From: Macrostomum hystrix
Taxonomy: Eukaryota; Platyhelminthes; Macrostomidae
DNA length: 64,000 bases
Direction of reading: 5' to 3'
Assembly (NCBI GenBank): GCA_950097015.1
Contig: CATNEN010000001.1
Coordinates: 25,619,501 to 25,683,500 of the forward strand
A program made the position numbers and the translations under genes. Below the pieces are notes generated by a model. That model did no database searches and had not been told where the DNA came from. It worked only from the letters and a program-made list of their open reading frames with translations. Positions 9,636 to 21,560 of the stretch are shown here, in pieces; within the stretch, counting starts at the first letter, position 1; every line of letters starts with the position of its first letter.

Positions 9636-11135
9636 CTCATATCTTCTGTCACCATCTCATATCTTCTGTCACTCTCTCATATCTTCTGTCACTCTCTCAT
9701 GTCTTCTGTCACTCTCTCATGTCTTTTGTCACTCTCTCATATCTTCTATCACTCTCTCATATCTTCTATCACTCTCTCATGTCTTCTGTCACTCTCTCAT
9801 ATCTTCTATCACTCTCTCATGTCTTTTGTCACTCTCTCATATCTTCTGTCACTCTCTCATATCTTCTGTCACTCTCTCATGTCTTTTGTCACTCTCTCAT
9901 ATCTTCTATCACTCTCTCATATCTTCTATCACTCTCTCATGTCTTTTGTCACTCTCTCATATCTTCTGTCACTCTCTCATGTCTTCTGTCACTCTCTCAT
10001 GTCTTTTGTCACTCTCTCATATCTTCTATCACTCTCTCATATCTTCTATCACTCTCTCATGTCTTTTGTCACTCTCTCATATCTTCTGTCACTCTCTCAT
10101 ATCTTCTGTCACTCTCTCATGTCTTTTGTCACTCTCTCATATCTTCTATCACTCTCTCATGTCTTCTGTCACTCTCTCATATCTTCTATCACTCTCTCAT
10201 GTCTTTTGTCACTCTCTCATATCTTCTGTCACTCTCTCATATCTTCTGTCACTCTCTCATGTCTTTTGTCACTCTCTCATATCTTCTATCACTCTCTCAT
10301 ATCTTCTATCACTCTCTCATGTCTTTTGTCACTCTCTCATATCTTCTGTCACTCTCTCATATCTTCTGTCACTCTCTCATGTCTTTTGTCACTCTCTCAT
10401 ATCTTCTATCACTCTCTCATGTCTTCTGTCACTCTCTCATGTCTTCTGTCACTCTCTCATGTCTTCTGTCACTCTCTCATGTCTTCTGTCACTCTCTCAT
10501 ATCTTCTGTCACTCTCTCATGTCTTCTGTCACTCTCTCATGTCTTTTGTCACTCTCTCATGTCTTCTGTCACTCTCTCATGTCTTCTGTCATTCTCTCAT
10601 GTCTTCTGTCACTCTCTCATATCTTCTGTCACTCTCTCTTATCTTCTGTCACTCTCTCATGTCTTCTGTCACTCTCTCATATCTTCTCTCACTCTCTCAT
10701 GTCTTCTGTCACTCTCTCATGTCTTCTGTCACTCTCTCATGTCTTCTGTCACTCTCTCATGTCTTCTGTCACTCTCTCATATCTTCTGTCACTCTCTCAT
10801 GTCTTCTGTCACTCTCTCATATCTTCTGTCACTCTCTCATGTCTTCTGTCACTCTCTCATATCTTCTGTCACTCTCTCATATCTTTTATCACTCTCTCAT
10901 GTCTTCTGTCACTCTCTCATATCTTCTGTCACTCTCTAATTTCTTCTGTCACTCTCCCATGTCTTATGTCACTCTCTCATGTCTTCTGTCACTCTCTCAT
11001 ATCTTCTGTCCCTCTCTCATATCTTCTGTCACTCTCTCATATCTTCTGTCACTCTCTCATATCTTCTGTCCCTCTCTCATATCTTCTGTCACTCTCTCAT
11101 GTCTTCTGTCACTCTCTCATATCTTCTATCACTCC
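9636..11135. repeat. 20-bp minisatellite with 120-bp higher-order period
   Basis: About 75 units of the type ATCTTCTGTCACTCTCTCAT, strictly 20 bp long. Variant types ATCTTCTGTC, ATCTTCTATC, GTCTTCTGTC and GTCTTTTGTC recur in order. Between about 9800 and 10420 a six-unit, 120-bp block repeats. All three + frames are open because no unit contains a stop; this is a property of the unit, not coding. Confidence 0.97.
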
Positions 11136-11690
11136 CATCGACTTGTCCCTTCAGCAAACACATTGGCAATGAATTAACAGCTCAACAACATACCATAGAC
11201 GGTGGCAGTGCCAGAGCATTCGGCTGCGTCTTCAGCAACGGTGGAGGAGTCAGGAAGTGACAAATTTCAATGCGCGATGTACGCTACTCGAACGCTTGGT
11301 TGTTAGTAGTATAAAACGCATTCGCAATGCAGAAATGAGATCAGACTCACCGCTTCTCCATTTCTAGTGAGCACAGACAGGCTGGATTTCACTCCCATGC
11401 TGGAGAATTCTCCAATCTCCGAATGGCGACACTTGCTCCAGCCGATGAAGCTAGAGAGTCTGTACATAACATGGTTGCGAATTCCATTTCTGAAGAAATT
11501 TTATTGATTCGTTTTATCATTTCGGTAACCCAATTAAGTCGACAATCCTTACCATTTAGAGATCTTCAGTGCACCCAACAAGCTGCAAAATCTGATGTAA
11601 CTGGGGGATGGAACAATACGAGCGCTAGAAATCCCACGGTGCTGATCCCAACCCTGGACCCCCGATCATGGATAAATGGTCTAGTGCAAA
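11136..11690. other. unique spacer
   Basis: Non-repetitive. A short coding-like stretch at about 11170-11260 has no identifiable exon partners. Nothing else recognised. Confidence 0.3.
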
Positions 11691-11880
11691 TACATGCATG
11701 TAGCATGCATGAAGCATGTATGTTTTATCCATGTTCCATGCATGTTGCATGCATGTTACATGCATGGGTATCCATGTGTTAACCGTGTGTTTTCTAAAAA
11801 CATGCGTGACTTATCCATGCGTGCAAGCCGCACATGCATGTTTTGCCCATGAATATCCCAATTGCACTATATACATGCAC
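11691..11880. other. cluster of ATGCATG palindromes
   Basis: The stretch is packed with CATGCATG and near-palindromes (GTAGCATGCATGAAGC, GTTGCATGCATGTTAC), irregularly spaced. No transposon boundary identified. Confidence 0.6.
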
Positions 11881-12284
11881 TTTCTGTGGATGCAGTCAGA
11901 TGTAGGAAGCAAACCCAAAGCGAATTGCGGAATTCAAAAGAAATAAAAAAGCCCGTAATATAAACATCAGTCAAAGGAAGCAGCATCAGTTAATTAATGA
12001 CTAGGCTCACTTCCATGCTAAGAGGTTAAATAGCGAAGTTATACTGTTTATAAAATATACTTGGAGGTTGCAAATTACGCTCGTATTATCATGTGATAGT
12101 GATCAACACAGAATTTGTGCAACATAGTAGAAAGTGAGATATTAGATGAAAGAACCGCCAATCGTTTACAATTACATCATTAAAATGCGTAGAAAGTTGC
12201 AGAGTGCAATACAGAAAGCAACAAAGGAGCACATCAATATACAGTATGAGCATTCACAAGTATGACAGGAGTACGTACATTCGA
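11881..12284. other. AT-rich spacer
   Basis: I see no gene, RNA or repeat structure here. Confidence 0.3.
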
Positions 12285-14880
12285 AAGAAGGGAGCAGGGA
12301 TAATAAAACGGCACGCTTTTAGGGCAGGTTGCATGTGCAAGAAGGGAGCAGGGATAATAAAACGGCACGCTTTTAGGGCAGGTTGCATCTGCAAGAAGGG
12401 AGCAGGGATAATAAAATGGCACGCTTTTAGGGCAGGTTGCATCTGCAAGAAGGGAGCAGGGATAATAAAACGGCACGCTTTTAGGGCAGGTTGCATCTGC
12501 AAGAAGGGAGCAGGGATAATAAAACGGCACGCTTTTAGGGCAGGTTGCATCTGCAAGATGGGAGCAGGGATAATATAACGGCACGCTTTTAGGGCAGGTT
12601 GCATCTGCAAGAAGGGAGCAGGGATAATATAACGGCACGCTTTTAAAGCAGGTTGCATCTGCAAGAAGGGAGCAGGGATAATAAAACGGCACGCTTTTAG
12701 GGCAGGTTGCATCTGCAAGATGGGAGCAGGGATAATAAAACGGCACGCTTTTAGGGCAGGTTGCATCTACAAGAAGGGAGCAGGGATAATAAAACGGCAC
12801 GCTTTTAGGGCAGGTTGCATCTACAAGAAGGGAGCAGGGATAATAAAATGGCACGCTTTTAGGGCAGGTTGCATCTGCAAGAAGGGAGCAGGGATAATAA
12901 AACGGCACGCTTTTAGGGCAGGTTGCATCTGCAAGAAGGGAGCAGGGATAATAAAACGGCACGCTTTTAGGGCAGGTTGCATCTGCAAGAAGGGAGCAGG
13001 GATAATATTACGGCACGCTTTTAAAGCAGGTTGCATCTGCAAGAAGGGAGCAGGGATAATAAAACGGCACGCTTTTAGGGCAGGTTGCATCTGCAAGAAG
13101 GGAGCAGGGATAATATTACGGCACGCTTTTAAAGCAGGTTGCATCTGCAAGAAGGGAGCAGGGATAATAAAACGGCACGCTTTTAGGGCAGGTTGCATCT
13201 GCAAGAAGGGAGCAGGGATAATAAAATGGCACGCTTTTAGGGCAGGTTGCATCTGCAAGAAGGGAGCAGGGATAATAAAACGGCACGCTTTTAGGGCAGG
13301 TTGCATCTGCAAGAAGGGAGCAGGGATAATAAAATGGCACGCTTTTAGGGCAGGTTGCATCTGCAAGAAGGGAGCAGGGATAATAAAATGGCACGCTTTT
13401 AGGGCAAGTTGCATCTGCAAGAAGGGAGCAGGGATAATAAAACGGCACGCTTTTAGGGCAGGTTGCATCTGCAAGAAGGGAGCAGGGATAATAAAACGGC
13501 ACGCTTTTAGGGCAGGTTGCATCTGCAAGATGGGAGCAGGGATAATAAAACGGCACGCTTTTAGGGCAGGTTGCATCTACAAGAAGGGAGCAGGGATAAT
13601 AAAACGGCACGCTTTTAGGGCAGGTTGCATCTACAAGAAGGGAGCAGGGATAATAAAATGGCACGCTTTTAGGGCAGGTTGCATCTGCAAGAAGGGAGCA
13701 GGGATAATAAAACGGCACGCTTTTAGGGCAGGTTGCATCTGCAAGAAGGGAGCAGGGATAATATAACGGCACGCTTTTAAAGCAGGTTGCATCTGCAAGA
13801 AGGGAGCAGGGATAATAAAACGGCACGCTTTTAGGGCAGGTTGCATCTGCAAGAAGGGAGCAGGGATAATAAAACGGCACGCTTTTAGGGCAGGTTGCAT
13901 CTGCAAGATGGGAGCAGGGATAATAATACGGCACGCTTTTAGGGCAGGTTGCATCTACAAGAAGGGAGCAGGGATAATAAAACGGCACGCTTTTAGGGCA
14001 GGTTGCATCTGCAAGAAGGGAGCAGGGATAATAAAACGGCACGCTTTTAGGGCAGGTTGCATCTGCAAGAAGGGAGCAGGGATAATAAAACGGCACGCTT
14101 TTAGGGCAGGTTGCATCTACAAGAAGGGAGCAGGGATAATAAAACGGCACGCTTTTAGGGCAGGTTGCATCTACAAGAAGGGAGCAGGGATAATAAAACG
14201 GCACGCTTTTAGGGCAAGTTGCATCTGCAAGAAGGGAGCAGGGATAATAAAACGGCACGCTTTTAGGGCAGGTTGCATCTGCAAGAAGGGAGCAGGGATA
14301 ATAAAACGGCACGCTTTTAGGGCAGGTTGCATCTGCAAGAAGGGAGCAGGGATAATAAAACGGCACGCTTTTAGGGCAGGTTGCATCTACAAGAAGGGAG
14401 CAGGGATAATAAAACGGCACGCTTCTAGGGCAGGTTGCATCTGCAAGAAGGGAGCAGGGATAATAAAATGACACGCTTTTAGGGCAGGTTGCATCTACAA
14501 GAAGGGAGCAGGGATAATAAAACGGCACGCTTTTAGGGCAGGTTGCATCTGCAAGAAGGGAGCAGGGATAATAAAATGGCACGCTTTTAGGGCAAGTTGC
14601 ATCTGCAAGAAGGGAGCAGGGATAATAAAACGGCACGCTTTTAGGGCAGGTTGCATCTGCAAGAAGGGAGCAGGGATAATAAAACGGCACGCTTTTAGGG
14701 CAGGTTGCATCTACAAGAAGGGAGCAGGGATAATAAAACGGCACGCTTTTAGGGCAGGTTGCATCTACAAGAAGGGAGCAGGGATAATAAAATGGCACGC
14801 TTTTAGGGCAGGTTGCATCTGCAAGAAGGGAGCAGGGATAATAAAACGGCACGCTTTTAGGGCAGGTTGCATCAGCAAGA
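12285..14880. repeat. 54-bp minisatellite, about 48 units
   Basis: Each 54-bp unit contains GGGAGCAGGGATAATAAAAC, GGCACGCTTTTAGGGCAGG and TTGCATCTGCAAGAA. Because 54 is a multiple of three, frames stay open on both strands (18-residue periods). Variants (AAAATGG, ATATAAC, TTTTAAAGC, CTACAAG) are shared between blocks about 810 bp (15 units) apart, for example 12720-12960 and 13530-13770. The right boundary abuts one copy of a 20-bp direct repeat. Confidence 0.97.
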
Positions 14881-14990
14881 AGTACAGGGCGCCAAAAAAT
14901 GAAACTAGTCATGCATGTAGCGATAGACCGGTACACTGAAAAATAATGAGGGACCGCGCCATGGAATTAAAGTACAGGGCGCCAAAAAAT
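14881..14990. repeat. 20-bp direct repeat pair at the array edge
   Basis: AGTACAGGGCGCCAAAAAAT occurs at 14881-14900 and exactly again at 14971-14990. The first follows the array directly; the second continues into the minus-strand coding-like remnant. The array may have expanded from, or been inserted beside, sequence once contiguous with that remnant. Confidence 0.85.
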
Positions 14991-15470
14991 CGGACAGCGG
15001 GACGTTAAATATAGCGCTAGGACGAGCAATGTTATAGATGTTGAAGGAAATGAATTGGTTGGCATTAATGATCGAGTCGACTGTCTCCATCATTGCAACG
15101 TCTCTCGCACAGAATGAAGTACCTTCATTGTTAAGTGTCTCGCGAATGACAGACGTAATGGGGTCAACAATACGCAAAGAAGCCATTTGACCTGTAATGC
15201 TGGATATAATACCGATCTGCTTACCGCGCAGGAAAACAATCGAGTTCTTTGTCCTGCGAGCGGCATCCTCGTCAGAAGAACAGTACATACCCTGGTAGAA
15301 CTGGATCCGATAGAAATCATCGTCAGTGCCATGAGTTGAACTCTTTCGCTAGGCGATGATGACAATACACGGAATAATCGTTTTATCAGCAGCGTCTTTG
15401 ATGCCATTTGACAAGCATAATTCCGTGTGCCCATTAACAACTTTTTGTAACGACCTATGGAAAATAAAAG
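14905..15470 (-). pseudogene. unrecognised coding-like remnant, minus strand
   Basis: The minus frame 15288-14905 encodes 127 residues with ordinary composition (segments such as GKQIGIISSITGQMASLRIV), unlike neighbouring repeats. The same frame reads coding-like further upstream to about 15450 but is broken by an in-frame stop near 15350. No family is recognised. Its position beside an array, the stop and the lack of clear splice sites suggest a decayed gene or transposon fragment. Confidence 0.3.
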
Positions 15471-16661
15471 GCGGTGACTCATCGAGTAACCTGATTTTAT
15501 AAGCTGGCCCCTGACTTACAATTCTATTGGGAAAACTGGCAGATAATGCCAGTGATCAGAAGAGTAAAATTACACTCCAAGGCCTTGGAGTGTAATTATA
15601 AGTATAGATACTTCAAATCTGTGTTAGGGAAAATAAATTTTCAGTGCACAATTTACTCAGATGTTACTTACTATTAATAATTTTACTTTGTTTGAAACAT
15701 TATTATATTTTTAATTCGCACTTAAAATATGTCATGCAGAATAGAACTGGGAACTGAAAACCCGGTCACGTTTCTCAGTCTAATCAGGTTGGGTGGATTC
15801 GAACTAAGATTTTGAAATCGTTACTGAATTTCCAGGGTTCGAAACAGTATAACTCTTTAGAGTAGTAGAACGATAAAATGCTAACTAGAAATAGTAATAA
15901 TTGAGTGAGCACTATCATGAAATTTTTAAAAACTATTAAGGAATAGATTGCAATCGTATATCACAGAAACGAATCCTATAGGGCCTAGAATGAACTTTTT
16001 TCTTTGAACTTCGGCGTGGCTGTAAGAAAGCCTAACTGAAGTTCAGGAATTGGCGCTGTTTAGGCTCAACTTCTTTTTCGGCGGCAGACTGAAAAGGGCA
16101 GGTCTACCGCTCAGTCGCTCAAAGACTTGCTAAACCCTAGGGATATAGTGCCTTTAATTGACAGCTACTCAATTTAATTATAGGCCCTTTTTGTAATTTG
16201 CTCAATGCTCAATAAATATGTTTTTTGTGTTTGTCACGATGTCCAATACACACCAAATATCACCTTATATTTGTCCTTAACTTCTTTAAAGTTACAATTT
16301 GAGAGTCTTGACATTCAAGTAAGAGTTTGATTGAGGAGTTGTAATAAGGGTCTGGAGCCAGGGGGCTTGGGGCACAGGGACAGGAAGATTATGATGCAGT
16401 AGAAAATTTCAATTTTCTGAAAAGTAGCTATTTTTTATTCTTTAAAAATTTGTAAAATTTAAATCTGGGATACAGTTTAATTTTTTAGATTAAAAATATT
16501 GAAAGTGATTGTAAAGCTATAGTCAGATATAAAGTCAGTTCAGTTAGATATTGAAATAAATAGGCCTATTTATTTAATCAGCTAGGCCTATATATATCTA
16601 ATTTCTGAATCTTATTAAATGTTAGTTAGTAAATTTCAGTAGTTACACACTTACACTTAGA
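15471..16661. other. AT-rich spacer
   Basis: No gene or structured repeat recognised in this 1.2-kb stretch. Confidence 0.3.
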
Positions 16662-16669
16662 CTTAGAGT

Positions 16670-17334
16670 CATGGATGAATGAATAGAATGGATTGCTATT
16701 CTGGCTCTGGCTATTTTCGTTTTTGACTCTTTTGCATCCGGTTCCCCCCATGCCTTTTCATTGGTTGATGATTGCCATAGACAATTTTTGGCATTCGCCC
16801 CTTTCTTTCGATGCACAAATGCAAAGAACTGAGAATCTCGGTTACTTGCAGAGATTATCGAGCGCTCGTTATTCTCTGGTTACTTGTTTGTCAATTGAAG
16901 TTGTTAATTGAAGCAGAGGAATGATAACAAATCCCCTGCAAATTACAACAGTAGGGCCTAATGATTTCAGATTTTCATGTCAAGGGTGATGATGAGGGTG
17001 CGATGACAATGCTTCAATAATGGATTACTGGCGATGCTTTATCTGAATTTTACTATTGGAGTTATGAAATTGGTTTTAAAGTTCTATTTCAACACAAGTA
17101 ACTTCTATTTTGCCCAGAACTCTGAATAAAGGGGGAAGACCTACAAGCACGATTCGAGAGTCAATTCGTCTACAATAAAATCAGTTCTTTGCACTTGTGC
17201 ATCGAAAGAAAGGGGCAAAGGCCGAAAATTGTCTATGGCAATCATCAACCAATGAAAAGGCACGGGGGGGAACTGGATGCAAAAGAGTCAAAAACAAAAA
17301 TAGCCAGAGCAATCCATTCTATTCATTCATCATG
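16670..17334. mobile_element. foldback/MITE-like element with ~165-bp inverted arms
   Basis: Bases 16670-16832 reappear as reverse complement at about 17180-17334, nearly base for base apart from small gaps; shared words include GAATGAATAGAATGGATTGC and TTTCATTGGTTGATGATTGC. Outer ends are CATGGATGAATG and its complement CATTCATCATG. Flanks CTTAGAGT (16662-16669) and CTTAGATT (17335-17342) match at 7 of 8 bases, a likely 8-bp target duplication. No transposase. Confidence 0.8.
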
Positions 17335-17342
17335 CTTAGATT

Positions 17343-17630
17343 ACTACCTATCTATTTGCAGGGGGGCCTGGGGCACTTGTCACACAAGCAATGGAACGGC
17401 ACGCCCCCAGACTGGCGAACTAGGTGCTTAGTGCCCATTGCGCCACCTCCCCTGAGCAGGCACTACATACAGCAGCACAGACCAGCCAGGGAGGGCAGGA
17501 GGCACCCAGAAAAGGCAGCAATGCCTGCCACCCCAGCCCCTCACGCACAGAGCACACCAAGCTGGGGTGGAAGGCTGATAAGAAATCAGTCCTCAGGGGG
17601 GCCGGTTGATGAGTGTACACTTATCCAATT
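17343..17630 (-). mobile_element. SINE family C, 5'-truncated copy
   Basis: The reverse complement matches the 3' two-thirds of the SINE at 58268-58758: CTCTGTGCGTG, then TAGTTCGCC, GTGCCGTTCC, and CCAGGCCCCCCTGCAAATA at the end. The tRNA-like head is absent, as in typical 5' truncation. It abuts the foldback element. Confidence 0.7.
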
Positions 17631-18189
17631 GCGCACTATATGCACCTACAAATAACCAAATTTAGTAAGTTAATATATTTATTAGTATTGCAATATATCT
17701 AGTTCTATATTCTAAATTGTGTGTAGTTTGTTTTTGTTGACCTAATCTGATAGACAAGAAAAATAAATAGCTAAGGTGTCAAATAATTGTAACAGTGCTT
17801 ATCACTTGTTCGATCACTTGGTATATCACTTGGCATAAGTGGACCCTCTTGAACTCCTTTATTGGAACCAGCCTTCACTGGGCATTTTCCATGGATCACT
17901 GGGTCATGGCCTCAAATAACCAACTCAACACTTTATCATGTTTCTGAATCTTTGCCACACAGGCATGTTGTTTTGTCACAACAAAAATTACAGTTGCTTA
18001 CGTACATAAAACTGTTTGTTAAAGTGAATGACTTTACAGAAAATGTATATTGCTTTACATATAAATAATATTTTGTGCATTTAAACAAAGAACATAGGTA
18101 CAAATGTGACTTTCAAAATGAGTGATTATTTCATGAGTAAAGTATGTGCATGCATATAGACTAAAGTACATGAAAAAGTATCCAATCCA
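17631..18189. other. AT-rich spacer
   Basis: Nothing recognised. Confidence 0.3.
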
Positions 18190-18765
18190 CTTTAGCTAGT
18201 TCTGACTAGTGCCCTGCAGTTCTGACTAGTGCCCTGCAGTTCTGACTAGTGCCCTGTAGTTCTGACTGGAGCCCTGCAGTTCTGACTAGAGCCCTGCAGT
18301 TCTGACTAGTGCCCTGCAGTTCTGACTAGAGCCCTGCAGTTCTGACTAGAGCCCTGCAGTTCTGACTAGAGCCCTGCAGTTCTGACTAGTGCCCTGCAGT
18401 TCTGACTAGAGCCCTGCAGTTCTGACTAGAGCCCTGCAGTTCTGACTGGAGCCCTGCAGTTCTGACTAGTGCCCTGCAGTTCTGACTGGAGCCCTGCAGT
18501 TCTGACTAGAGCCCTGCAGTTCTGACTAGAGCCCTGCAGTTCTGACTAGTGCCCTACAGTTCTGACTGGAGCCCTGCAGTTCTGACTAGTGCCCTGCAGT
18601 TCTGACTAGAGCCCTGCAGTTCTGACTAGAGCCCTGCAGTTCTGACTGGAGCCCTGCAGTTCTGACTAGTGCCCTGCAGTTCTGACTGGAGCCCTGCAGT
18701 TCTGACTAGAGCCCTGCAGTTCTGACTAGAGCCCTGCAGTTCTGACTAGAGCCCTGCAGCCCTAC
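18190..18765. repeat. 20-bp minisatellite AGTTCTGACTAGAGCCCTGC
   Basis: About 28 units, exactly 20 bp, varying at CTAGT/CTAGA/CTGGA. Confidence 0.96.
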
Positions 18766-19027
18766 AATAATTAAAAAAATGTTGTTGTCACCCTTGGGCC
18801 AGGAAGAATTATGTTGGCGTCCTTCTGTCATGATTTATCCCACCACTTACAATTCCTGGCTGAACCCTAGCCCTTTAAAAATGGGAGTAATAATTTCTAC
18901 TAAGAGTAGGCATCTAACATCTCTACATTGAAGCATCATTAAAAGAAATTTATATGCTTATTTTCTATTATTCTAGTACTATAACAGTCGAAATAAAAAA
19001 TTAGTTTTTTTAATCTGTAAATATATT

Positions 19028-19225
19028 CAGCACAATTCATCACACATCCACATTTCTCACCTACCCTAGAACACTGTACATCAGTGAGCCAATCAGAACT
19101 CATCACACAACCACATTTCTCACCTACCCTAGAACACTGTACATCGTTGAGCCAATCAGAACTAATCACCCAACCACATTTCTCACCTACCCTAGAACAC
19201 TGTACATCAGTGAGCCAATCAGAGC
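19028..19225. repeat. three tandem copies of a ~62-bp unit carrying CCAATCA
   Basis: Each unit contains CACATTTCTCACCTACCC, AGAACACTGTACATC and GTGAGCCAATCAGA. GCCAATCA is a CCAAT-box core; an inverted copy (TGATTGGTTG) follows at about 19237. Confidence 0.85.
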
Positions 19226-19444
19226 GTGGCTTTGCTGATTGGTTGTCCATGGTCAAGACTAGGCCAGTTACCTAGATATAATTATGACAATACAGATGTA
19301 GTCAACATAACTAACTAGTTAACCAACTAATCATTATTTACCTTCTGGTATAGTTAATTGTAGACCATTTGGTATTGGTGTTGTATTTAATTTGGGAATA
19401 TGTGACCTAATGAGACACAATGGTCAAGCATTCTTGAGATTTAG

Positions 19445-20262
19445 ATTTAGACTGCATCATCTGCACATGCAATTTAGACTGCATCATCTGCACATGCAAT
19501 TTAGACTGCATCATCTGCACATGCAATTCAGACTGCATCATCTGCACATGCAATTCAGACTGCATCATCTGCACATGCAATTTAGACTGCATCATCTGCA
19601 CATGCAATTTAGACTGCATCATCTGCACATGCAATTCAGACTGCATCATCTGCACATGCAATTCAGACTGCATCATCTGCACATGCAATTTAGACTACAT
19701 CATCTGCACATGCAATTTAGACTTCATCATCTGCACATGCAATTTAGACTGCATCATCTGCACATGCAATTCAGACTGCATCATCTGCACATGCAATTTA
19801 GACTGCATCATCTGCACATGCAATTTAGACTGCATCATCTGCACATGAAATTCAGACTGCATCATCTGCACATGCAATTCAGACTGCATCATCTGCACAT
19901 GCAATTTAGACTGCATCATCTGCACATGCAATTTAGACTGCATCATCTGCACATGCAATTCAGACTGCATCATCTGCACATGCAATTCAGACTGCATCAT
20001 CTGCACATGCAATTCAGACTACATCATCTGCACATGCAATTCAGACTGCATCATCTGCACATGCAATTTAGACTGCATCATCTGCACATGCAATTTAGAC
20101 TGCATCATCTGCACATGCAATTCAGACTACATCATCTGCACATGCAATTCAGACTACATCATCTGCACATGCAATTCAGACTGCATCATCTGCACATGCA
20201 ATTCAGACTGCATCATCTGCACATGCAATTCAGACTACATCATCTGCACATGCAATTTAGAT
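19445..20262. repeat. 27-bp minisatellite, about 30 units
   Basis: Unit contains GACTGCATCATCTGCACATG and CAATTTA/CAATTCA. The period is a multiple of three, giving an open + frame with a nine-residue period (FRLHHLHMQ). This is a by-product of the repeat. Confidence 0.96.
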
Positions 20263-21437
20263 ATTTACATATTTTTCATACATATACATTAACATATACA
20301 TTTAGATTTACAATTTACACATCACTCAACTGATATGTATTAGGTCTCTGAAATCATTCAACTTTTCTTTCTTAAATTCTTGTGATTGTGATGATGCTTC
20401 TGCTAATGCTGTTTCTTAACTTTTGCACATGGTAGACATGTCTAGGTGCCCATTGTCTAGATTGGTCATTGCTTAGAGTAATATGATTGCTTTTCTAGTC
20501 CTAAATTCTCTAAACATTTTTTGCTATTGCTTAAGTTTATTTGTGTTGATTGAGTTTTAACATCCTCAAGTTAATATTATCTGGCACATTATCTAATATA
20601 TGGCAAGTTCTTACAGGCCTAAAACATGTATAAGGATAGACTTGTCCTAACCTTGGCCATAGCAGGGGTGTAGTTATCAGGGAATACAGGGACATTGTGA
20701 CGAGTGTTTAGTTAGTTGTTGTGTAGCGGATTTGGGTTGGGATTTAAATATATTGCTTTTTAAGTTTGTTTGTTTGACTAGCTGTGACGTGGTAACGGGT
20801 GGGGACGGCGACGGCAACACTCAAAACATGCTTATTATTAGAACAACAGAAACTACTAATTGGGTGTTGAATAAATTTGGTGCAATAATACCCAAGTGTA
20901 CACTTAGGAAATAAGCCAATCAGAATATAGGGTCAAGGTCAGAGCCAAGTTCTACTTTCTAGTCACAGAATAAAATGATTATTGCGCAAAAAGTGAATGA
21001 AGAGTGAAGTGCGAAAACCAAAATAGTGTACCATACATAATATACCGGATTCTGTATTGTTATAATAAGAAAAGTAAGAAAGAAAGTATTTACAATAATT
21101 AAACAGCTGCGATAAACAAACACTGCCACAATATATTCTCCCATTTGTCTGCTTAAACAGTTGCCCATTATATAAGTTAAAGTTTACTGATTATTATCGC
21201 CGTATTTTCATGTTTCTTTGACAATATTTAGCCTGTTTTACAAATGTAGAGTATGAATTAATGTACTAATGTACTAAACTAGAGTATGTATGAGTTCGCT
21301 AATAATGCAGTTATCATTTATATTTAACTATTTCCCACAGCTGCAGCATGCGCTCCACTCTACTGCCCTGTGAGTAGCCACCAAGGAGCACGATTCGAGA
21401 GCACTCCAAGGAGAGAGCGGCAGACACTGGCCAGCCC
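20263..21437. other. AT-rich spacer upstream of the ankyrin-kinase gene
   Basis: No gene seen. GCCAATCAG at about 20913 adds to the CCAAT motifs of this region. Confidence 0.3.
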
Positions 21438-21468
21438 GTTGCCATAGCAACAATTTCAGGCATAAAAG
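21438..21468 (+). promoter_or_regulatory. promoter: X-box plus TATA-like element
   Basis: GTTGCCATAGCAAC at 21438-21451 is a perfect RFX X-box. CATAAAAG follows at 21461-21468, and the ATG of the ankyrin-kinase gene is at 21561, about 95 bp past the TATA-like site. In animals, X-boxes close to start sites mark many ciliary genes and some other RFX targets; that role here is inference. Confidence 0.5.
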
Positions 21469-21560
21469 CTGTCTCCGAGCTGCAGCGGGCCAGAGGTTGA
21501 ATCGCTGTGTGCTCACCTTGAGCAGTGCTCAATCTAACTCCTCACTCTAATCCCAGTCCC

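Noticed and set aside
9575..11177. Three overlapping ~450-520-codon open frames on +
   Set aside because: They come from a 20-bp unit without stops, so all three frames are open; no gene evidence.
12204..14936. Long frames on both strands, one over 600 codons on minus
   Set aside because: The 54-bp period preserves frame by arithmetic; no promoter, splice or composition support.
19392..20333. 313-codon frame with nine-residue His-rich period
   Set aside because: 27-bp unit, multiple of three; repeat by-product.
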